This document shows positions 56,994 to 64,000 of a stretch of 64,000 nt of DNA, piece after piece. Location of the stretch: NCBI GenBank assembly GCA_945643635.1, contig CALZFC010000026.1, positions 4,976,501 through 5,040,500 on the forward strand. Direction: 5' to 3'. This DNA is from Allodiplogaster sudhausi. Lineage: Eukaryota; Nematoda; Chromadorea; Rhabditida; Diplogasteridae. Position 1 is the stretch's first letter, and every line of letters begins with the position of its first letter. The translations under genes were made by a program, and so were the position numbers. The notes under the pieces are model-generated. The model searched no databases and was not told the DNA's origin. It saw only the letters and a list, made by a program, of their open reading frames with translations.

Positions 56994-58312
56994 TCTCTCT
57001 CTCTCTCTCTCTCTCTTTCGCTCTCTCTCTCTCTCTATCCATTATCTCTGCGTGACTATGACTTTCTAAGGCCTCTCTGTTTGTCTCTACACCCTCCCTC
57101 TTCCACCCCCTTCACCTCTCTTGACTGCACGGTCTCTCTCCGTACGGCAGGCTACCAGCCACTTTTCATAATTTTTGCGCCTTTCATAGGCGGCGGCCAC
57201 CCGCAGCGTCAATGAAATTGAAGTGAGAGAACGGCAAGCAGCTCCGGCTGGCCCGCTCGGCCTCTCCTTCTCGGAGCCATGAATTAGGAGACAAGCAGCA
57301 GAGGGAACACTTTGAGGAGACGCTTTATGACTACCTGGGCTTCAAGAATACGTTTGGCGACAGTTAGAAACAGAAACCGTGGCGATACAGTCGTATATAT
57401 GTTTGGATACATTACCAGAATACGGTTACACTCGTCCTTGCAAAAGTAAATAGACACAGACATATTTTTAATTGGAAAGCTCGGCCATTCAATTAAAGCC
57501 TCAATTTATCATTCTTTTACTACGCAGGAATGTACGACGTCGGCAAATGTAGCGCTATTGAAGAATATCTAATGCGGGCAGAAAAAGGGAGTGAAAGAGA
57601 GTGTAGAAATTGTGATAGCTGCATGTTATAGCATAGAAGTATCTGAACATGAAGAAGGATGTATTCCTGCTTTCAATAACTCTTTAACGATTTCCGAATC
57701 CCCCAAACAAACGTTAGTAATACCGTAGAAAAGACAAACACATGTATGTATGTATGTACATATAAAATGCATGGACGTACGTGTCGACGGACGCGCACAA
57801 ATCCGGGGTGTCATGGGTGCGAAAATGAGATTGAGAATCGGGGATTGCAATGGGTGAGTGAGCGAGAATCCCGAAGGGTGGCGTCATGCTGCGAGCAGTA
57901 ACCTCATTGCGTGCAAGGATGTAGCCAGAGATAGAGGACGCCCTTCATAAATGGAAATGGCAGAGTTCAACATTTAGAAAAAGAGCAATTCAAAGCAGCG
58001 TACTAGAAGAACGGGCGATAAGAATACGTCTATTCAATTGGGATCACTGACTAAGATCACCTGACTTGATGACAACGGAATTTCACTATCATTGGAGACA
58101 CAACAGAGGAATTCAAGATGCAAATAAAATGGAATCATAAGTAATGGGACAATTTTATAGAGTGCACAAATTCTACACAAGAACTTTTAAATGCAAGCAG
58201 GGACAAGCACAAGGCATCACAAGGCATGTATGTACATAGCTATGTCAGGTCGGGAATTATTCACAAGAGTATACAAAAAATGCCTATTTTAATGACTGTA
58301 TTGCCTTCAGAT
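52598..58312. other. Gene-poor 5.7 kb
   Basis: AT-rich to 54.8 kb, then purine tracts (54935-55050) and CT tracts (55145-55176, 56958-57037), with a C-run near 56052-56064. The open frames at 53602-53904 and 53786-54154 (plus) are AT-rich with no recognised motif. The only stretch that looks coding is near 57280-57367 (listed separately). Confidence 0.4.
57283..57367 (+). CDS. Possible terminal exon of an unidentified gene
   Basis: After an acceptor-like GAATTAG, the frame GDKQQREHFEETLYDYLG then FKNTFGDS ends at TAG (57365-57367). Its composition is that of an ordinary amphipathic protein C-terminus and unlike the repeats around it. A second GC-rich open segment (57191-57280, starting AAATRSVNEIEVRERQ) lies just upstream in another frame, so the pair could be two exons or a frameshifted remnant. 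No upstream exons could be assigned and the family is not recognised. Confidence 0.25.
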
Positions 58313-58590
58313 GACAGACCCAATTAGAGTGACTCTGCCACTATATGCCGTTTTGAAGGCGGCACCTCTCAGTTCTCTGGCAACGAGCCCATATACCGTA
58401 TGATAGAAATCCCGGTAAGACATTTTTGCGAACAAACTCGGCTATTAATTTCGCATACATTTAGCCCATTCCGCCTCTCGGGGAATGACGATTAATCCCT
58501 GGTAGTACCTCTGGTTTGCGACTTGTTATTGTTTTGTATCATGAAGATAATTCATTGAATTTTTGTATTATTAGATCGAGAAGAAGAAGA

Positions 58591-58944
58591 ATGTCAGCGA
58601 CGTCAGAGCGAGCAGAAAGCGGAAGCATCAGCAGAGGAAGCAGCAGCTGCGAGGGAGAGGAGTCAGCCTACGTCCGACTCATCTCCTCCGACTCCTTCGA
58701 GTTCATCATCAAGCGAGAAACGGCTCTCCAGTCTCCCGTCATCGCCAAGCTACTTGCCACGGCCAGCTTTGGCCGCAACGAAGTCCATCTTCCGAATATA
58801 CCTTCGCGCATCCTCGTCAAGGTCTGCCATTACTTGACATTCAAGGCAAAGTACGAAAAGAGCGATGAGAAACTGCAACACTTCGAATTAAACGAGGACG
58901 ACTCACTCGAAATATTGATTGCTGCCAACTATCTCGAGCTTTAG
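58591..58944 (+). CDS. Elongin C (BTB/POZ-fold adaptor)
   Basis: An intronless 117-codon frame starting MSATSERAESGSISRG. After a Ser/Glu-rich head comes YVRLISSDSFEFIIKRETAL, matching elongin C (human [20 protein letters not shown]), then NEVHLPNIPSRILVKVCHYL, YLTFKAKY and EDDSLEILIAANYLEL. Elongin C pairs with elongin B and links SOCS/BC-box receptors such as VHL to Cullin-2 or Cullin-5 ubiquitin ligases; it is also part of RNA polymerase II elongin. The C-terminal helix, which packs on the BC box, ends LEL instead of the usual LDC. An acceptor (TATTATTAG) sits 16 nt upstream and a donor (CCCG|GTAAGA) at about 58412, so a non-coding 5' exon at about 58313-58412 is likely. Compared with human it is rather diverged, so it may be one of several paralogues. 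Confidence 0.88.
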   Translation: MSATSERAESGSISRGSSSCEGEESAYVRLISSDSFEFIIKRETALQSPVIAKLLATASFGRNEVHLPNIPSRILVKVCHYLTFKAKYEKSDEKLQHFELNEDDSLEILIAANYLEL

Positions 58945-60051
58945 TAGATCCAACTACGCCAATTTTTATTTTGATATGCATTATTTCCTCCTCGAATTCC
59001 AAAAATGTTCTACTAGGATATTTCTTGAAGAATGACGAGTCGTACCTACTATTCCTATGTATTTGACGCTTTTTTGTGACTTGCCGAAGGGTTTCACGCA
59101 AACTATTCCAAATATCTTTGTTTAAGTAAATTTTTATTTATTTTTAAATGTGTAGTTCCCTAATGTTGTCGTTATTTTTCACTCATTATCAGCGCCAACC
59201 CTGCTTCTATCAACCCGATTTTGATCCGGTGTACTGCTTTAATCAGCTTTATAAAATACTGATCAAAGAAACTGCTATTTGAATCCCATCAATAAACCAT
59301 ACTAATCCCGACATGCATTCTGCTGGCTAGCAGTGAGTGCTACTACTCAAGTCACTGTTCTGATGCAAGCAACGTTTACAGTCTTGTATAAAAGCACATA
59401 TATTGTAATAATTTATCTCATATTTATTGGACCTTCTCATTAGACAGCCCACTTTCCCTTACTAATGCCGTTTATTTATCAACCCAGTAAATATGATTCA
59501 TTCAATTGGTAAGTCATCATCGCTCGATATGTTCGGTTCAGCAGTTTTCTCTGGAATGAAGACATATTCGCCTCAAGAGAAAATGCTGAAAGAACCAAGT
59601 GTAAAGCAACATTATAAGAAGTAACAACGAGAAATCAAGTCAGTATGCAAAAGGATGAGGCACTTAATGTGAAATCCTAATTGAGGATTAGGCCAAGTTT
59701 GAGGCAACTCTGAGCTGACATAAACATTTTGATGAGAAAACCAGCAAAATTAATCCCGTGACAAGCAAAGCAAACTAGGTAGAGAAAAAAAATAACGAGT
59801 ACAGTAATCTTCAGCAAGGAAGTAGCGAAATAACCCAGAGCCTAGCTGCGAAGGTAGAAACTCCCAGAAACACGATGGAATGAACAATAGTGTCAATCAC
59901 ATTTAATACAAAAAAAGTCCAATGAGCACTTACAAATACTTCCTTTTTATTACAAATTTCTCTACGACCTACAGTCTCTGAAATACAAAAGAAATGTTAA
60001 ATATTATCTTAGAAGAATGGTATAGTTCTACAAGTGAGTTGACAACTGTGT
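58945..60051. other. Intergenic between convergent genes
   Basis: AT-rich 3' flanks of elongin C (plus) and ile-2 (minus). No exon was recognised. Confidence 0.45.
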
Positions 60052-61951
60052 CTAGTAGAAACGCTTACGCTGCCGTTCACTTCGCTTTTGAAAGAACATG
60101 TAGCCGAAGCCAAGGACACCGACCAAGACCACAACGGCGATGATAACAAGGAAGAGAGTGCCTATCCAGGATAGCTTCGAGGGACGAGGGTCTTCCGCGT
60201 GGTCTCGCGGCGACGCCGTGAACTCGGCATGTGGCACGATGTCAGCCGGATTCAACTGACAGCAGGCATTCATAGCTCTCTTCTATCGTTCATGACAGAA
60301 ATACGGTATTCACGTAACCGTGTTTATAAAAAAAAACAACATATTTCTTAAACCAACCTCATCAAGCCGTTCAACACGCGAGAACTCCTGCTCGAACATC
60401 TTGACAGAGATGATGTCATGCGCATCTGGAATGACCATTCCGCTATGAAGAGAAGAGAAAAGAGAAGAATGGGAGAAAATGAACCGGAGAGGTCGCCCGT
60501 GGCTGCCGACATCCCCAGGTGGTATCCGGTCGGCAGATGGACGTTGTCTACTCGCATGCATTCCTTCCATTCCATCTTGTTGTCGATATCAACGAAAATC
60601 TGAAGACCAACATTAAATGAACTTTGCCTTAATTGATGTCTAACAAAAAAAACCTTACCGAGAGCGTGTCTCCAACGTAGCGAATAAGAATGTTGGTGTC
60701 GTGATCCTTGTTGCGGAACTTAGCTTCGCATCTGAGAGGAATACGGTAAGCATATTTTCATAGGTTACATGGTTAGAGAAGTAAGGAGAGATCAGCAGAC
60801 GCACCCGGTGTGATCTCCGCCGAGTTGAGTGTGCGTGCCATCTCGGTCGTGGTCGTAGTGAAGAGTGCCGTCGCTCACCATGGCTGAGACGAATGGGTGA
60901 CCGTGCTGCAATTCTCCTTGCGCACTACAGCCTTAGCAATCACATCGGAATTGATACCAAGCCCCCAATTGCCATCAATCTTTCTCAATGCATGATGATT
61001 CACTCTCACCTTATGAGGTCCGTTGTGATTACTGTAGGTGTCAAGGAAGACGGCGAGTCCCTTGAAGTAGTCCTTCGAGCCGAAGACATCTCCCAAGACC
61101 GACGGCTCTTTCACGTACCAAATGGCGATGCCGTCACCGAAGAGATCGCCTTAAGCAGAAACACTATTACAGTGGCCACTAGGAAATGATAAGTTAACCT
61201 GTCGATCCGGCAACCTTAAAAGAGACAGCAAGCTCCCAGTCCCGAGTCTGGACGGACTGCAAGAAGAGATTACGACTCATTAAGAGCAACTTGTGCTGTC
61301 AGTCAAGCAAGCAACATCTTATCACTCGGGAGGATGCGTTAGCGAGGGTTCTCAATAACACGCGCACACACTCTCAATAACTGGCAATACAATGTAAGAG
61401 AAAATAGATAACAGTTCTTAACAACCGTTCTTGCGCATTACTTACGAACGAATGTTTAAAAGTACGGATATAAGACTATAAACTGGATGACGCAACAAAC
61501 ACAACAGCCAAGATGGACAAACCATGCGATTCCAAACAGCGCCTTTTCTGCTTTGCTCATCGCCAGTCAGGCGGATGTGCTGGGGAGTACCAATGGCGTG
61601 GCCAACGAGATCCCAGTACGGAATCTCCATCCCAGCTCCTGCAAAAGCTCTCCACGTTTCTCATGATAAAGGTTATGGTACTATTCATGAGAGCACCACT
61701 GTACTGAATACGAAATGAACTGAACAATTTTTAAAATCTAGAATTTAAAAAGGGATAACAGAACAGGGATATGAAAAAATACCTTGATATGGTTTGATGA
61801 GTGAGTGCTCGCGCTTGTAGAAGCCGCGGAACTCGTGGACGGACTTGCCGATAATGTCGGCCGCGAGAACATCGGCCGCAGTTGGAGATTGCGATAGGGC
61901 CGAGTCCGAGAGAAGAATCAATGCGACTGCCGCCACCCACCGCGCCGCCAT
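60052..61951 (-). CDS. ile-2: L-type lectin cargo receptor, VIP36/ERGL type (ILE-2)
   Basis: Nine minus-strand exons, about 61951-61783, 61638-61523, 61256-61199, 61149-61010, 60905-60805, 60731-60659, 60600-60483, 60427-60358 and 60283-60052. Signal peptide MAARWVAAVALILLSDSALS; then a leguminous-type lectin domain: YKREHSLIKPYQG, IPYWDLVGHAIGT, HIRLTGDEQSRKGAVWN, LFGDGIAIWYVKE, GLAVFLDTYSNHNGPHK, GMSAATGDL and AHDIISVKMFE. The DTYSNHN segment supplies the Asp and Asn ligands for Ca2+ and mannose. Then a stalk, one TM helix (GTLFLVIIAVVVLVGVLGFG) and a cytosolic QKRSERQRKRFY. The KRFY end is that of VIP36/LMAN2-like proteins; ERGIC-53 ends in KKFF. The protein cycles in the early secretory pathway carrying high-mannose glycoproteins. 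It is head to head with trap-2. Confidence 0.93.
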
Positions 61952-62543
61952 CTGCAATACGAATGAAATCTCCACATTCATAGTACCTGGCACTACGATC
62001 AACAAAGCGAACTCGCCGACTTCTTCACGTGCAAAGCAGAACAGTAATAACAACTATCACTAATAAAGCGTTGATCAAACTTTTCAGGACGACGCCAACT
62101 CATAAATGACGAAATCAACGCCACGAAATCGACAAGAGATAAATGAAATCCAGCGTTTAGACACGAAGCAGCTTGCCAGCTCATCGAGTGCAGTCCATAT
62201 CTTGGCCAGCATTCATACACGTGGCATTAAACAGGTGCATCCATAAACGTTACGGGCAACACGGGCAACATTGCGCTCTAGTTGAACTATGAAACCGCGA
62301 CGCGGTGCTCTTGCGTTGCGTTTTGATTTGAATTTTTCAGGATTGGCGCGGTGGGACATGACCGTAGTCGAACTGCAAGAGAGCTCAAAAACTTGCAGGT
62401 GCTCTTGCGCTATGGTCGCAATGGGAGATTGTGCTGCCGCCTTGTTTCCCCCGTAAGCTTTCGGTCGGGGAGGCAAATATATCCAATTCACCTTGTATTT
62501 GTTCGTGTCCTCGTTCTTCTTCAAATGCTGTCTGATTCAGAGG
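61952..62543. promoter_or_regulatory. Bidirectional ile-2/trap-2 promoter with two CACGTG sites
   Basis: 592 bp separate the two divergent starts. CACGTG occurs at 62026-62031 and 62218-62223, the second followed by GC (CACGTGGC). The ACGTGG core is shared with UPR elements bound by XBP-1, fitting two ER-secretory genes, but E-box factors bind the same palindrome. Acceptor-like TTGCAG (61952-61957, minus) and GATTCAG (62536-62542, plus) directly precede the two ATGs and suggest trans-splicing. Confidence 0.4.
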
Positions 62544-63625
62544 ATGCTGTGGATCGCGTCAGCCCTACTCGTCTTGGCAGCCTCCTCGCTGGCAGAGGAG
62601 AGCGACCCCGCCGCTTGGCTCCTCGCCTCCAAGTCGCCCCAGTCCACGTATGCCGTCGAGAACATGGACTACGTCATCGAGTATGGCCTCTTCAACGTTG
62701 GTGACCGGCCGGCCACCAAGGTTTGCATCTTCATCGTTTCTTTTAATCATTCAATCGGGTTGGGATCACAGTATCAGCAGTCATACAAGTTTTCATTCTT
62801 ATTGGCCGATAATTTGCGATTTTAATGATGTTGTTAAAATGAACACGAATAGTCTCTTATTTTCTTTCTTATTAGCCACATTTTAACCAGCACTATGCTG
62901 AAAACCTTCTGAATACACTTGTAGAATGAGTTGGCCATTTTAAGATGAACGGCGTATTTAGGTGACTTTGGATGACCGAGCCTCGTACCCAACGCAGTAC
63001 TTCGACGTGGTCAAGGGCCTTCTCCAAGTCCGTTTCGAGCGCATTCCTCCCGGGCAGAACGTCACCCACTCGGTCATCCTCCGGCCGCGCCAGTTCGGCG
63101 TCTTCAACTACACCGCCTCTCAGGTCTACTGCCTTCGTTTTTTTCTCTCTTTCGTTTAAATTCAGTTGAATTAGCTGCTGCATCTTTCATTTATAGTTTT
63201 ATTTTATTTAATAGTGCTTTTCTTCGATAGCTAAAACCAACGAAATTAGCTTTGAAATTCCAGGTGACCTACGTCCCGGATGAGAATTCCAAGGAAATTC
63301 GAGTTGGATTAACAACTTCTCCCGGCGAAGGTTTTCCTTTTTAATTTTTTAAAATTACTTTTTTGTTGCTTCCCTTCAAAACGTTTTTTTTTTTGTAAAA
63401 TTAAGACTTATACTGTATTTCTATTATTCATGTTAACGATTCTTGAATGCAGGCTACGTGTACCGCCAGAAGGAGTACGAGCGTAAGTTCTCTCCGAAGT
63501 ATCCGTACTGGATCACCTTCTTCGTCATGATTGCCCCTGCCACCATCGGCTCCTTCCTCGCCTTCACCAACAGCAAGAACAAGTACGATGCCATCGCCGA
63601 TGTCAAGAAGAACAAGTCTCTATAA
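62544..63625 (+). CDS. trap-2: Translocon-associated protein beta (TRAP-beta/SSR2)
   Basis: Four exons: 62544-62720, 62962-63123, 63264-63330 and 63453-63625, about 192 residues. Signal peptide MLWIASALLVLAASSLAEE, then a lumenal beta-sandwich: WLLASKSPQSTYAVENMDYV, YGLFNVGDRPATKV, VRFERIPPGQNVTHSVILRP and FGVFNYTASQVTYVP. It carries two N-glycosylation sequons (NVT, NYT) at the places where human SSR2 has NVS and NFT. Then EYERKFSPKYPYWITFF, one TM helix (FVMIAPATIGSFLAF) and a lysine-rich cytosolic tail. TRAP-beta is part of the four-subunit complex beside the Sec61 channel that assists translocation and folding of selected secretory proteins. Order, length and topology agree fully with SSR2. 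Confidence 0.95.
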
Positions 63626-64000
63626 ATCACACCAACCCAGTTCGTAGTTTTCTCTTTCATTTCTCGACATTGCTTCTCTTATACTAAATTACGGATCAAA
63701 TATGTTTATCTGCGTCCTAAAGAACGTTTGTTTTTTTTTACTTTCCATACGTCAAAACGTTACGATGTTGGCATTGCTTGTGATATTTAGTTTTCCTGTA
63801 TCATCAGACGTAGTTCATAGTTTAAAAGATTTTCTAAAACTTATATACCTCTCATTTGCTTCTCCGTTGAAATAGACGACTTGGCTCGACTCTTCGCATG
63901 TCTTGGGTATGCATCTTTCTTTTCGAATGTTGTCATCTTGCGAATTTTGCATTAATTTATTGTTAATATGTAATTGTTGTTAGCAGATCTATGAGGTACG
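63626..64000. other. trap-2 3' flank
   Basis: AT-rich sequence after the trap-2 stop. No exon of a next gene could be recognised before the window ends. Confidence 0.4.

Noticed and set aside
58313..58412. Short frame starting MTDPIRVTLPLYAVL before elongin C
   Set aside because: It stops after about 30 codons and is out of frame with elongin C; it is better explained as a non-coding 5' exon.

Overview
The window is a piece of a nematode nuclear genome. The clearest clue is a tandem array of three transthyretin-like genes, a family specific to nematodes. Clear orthologues of C. elegans syd-2 (liprin-alpha), cpx-1 (complexin), ets-4, ile-2 and trap-2 agree with this. Genes are split into many short exons by introns that are often only 40-90 bp. 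Exons are GC-richer than the AT-rich introns, and several starts lie just after a 3' splice-like signal, as expected where leader trans-splicing is used. GA/CT microsatellites, TACATATGTA-type simple repeats and long G or C runs are unusually dense. I cannot name the species from sequence alone. The many-exon gene structure would suit a diplogastrid or other rhabditid-type nematode.

Layout. 1-356 (-): 5' part of a WBP2-like GRAM-domain gene, with a 336-bp hAT-like MITE just upstream. 1750-5963 (-): coiled-coil plus P-loop GTPase gene, 17 exons. 7582-10372 (-): DEG/ENaC channel subunit. 10.4-13.3 kb: no gene seen. 13310-15636 (+): three transthyretin-like genes. 18348-22812 (+): ets-4/SPDEF-type transcription factor. 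23746-24915 (-): galectin. 25717-26235 (+): small acidic protein. 26.3-30.3 kb: repeat-rich, no gene. 30299-30510 (+): possible small membrane protein. 30900-39383 (+): syd-2, 21 exons. 41978-43283 (+): Cys-rich single-pass membrane protein. 44043-52597 (-): cpx-1 with two alternative first exons. 51931-52355: foldback element inside the cpx-1 intron. 53-58 kb: gene-poor. 58591-58944 (+): elongin C. 60052-61951 (-) and 62544-63625 (+): ile-2 and trap-2, head to head.

Themes. syd-2 and cpx-1 are both presynaptic: one builds active zones, the other clamps SNARE fusion. ile-2 and trap-2 both serve the early secretory pathway and share a short bidirectional promoter. From memory, syd-2, ets-4, ile-2 and trap-2 are all X-linked in C. 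elegans, so this looks like a block of the ancestral X.

Most notable observations: (1) at least five introns whose reading frame demands a GC-AG instead of a GT-AG boundary; (2) a 9-nt micro-exon in syd-2; (3) a GC-rich intronic segment of syd-2 that folds into a closed multi-hairpin structure; (4) mutually exclusive complexin N-termini; (5) an uncharacterised P-loop GTPase with a long coiled-coil N-terminus. All splice sites were assigned by eye from frame, homology and consensus, so individual boundaries can be wrong.
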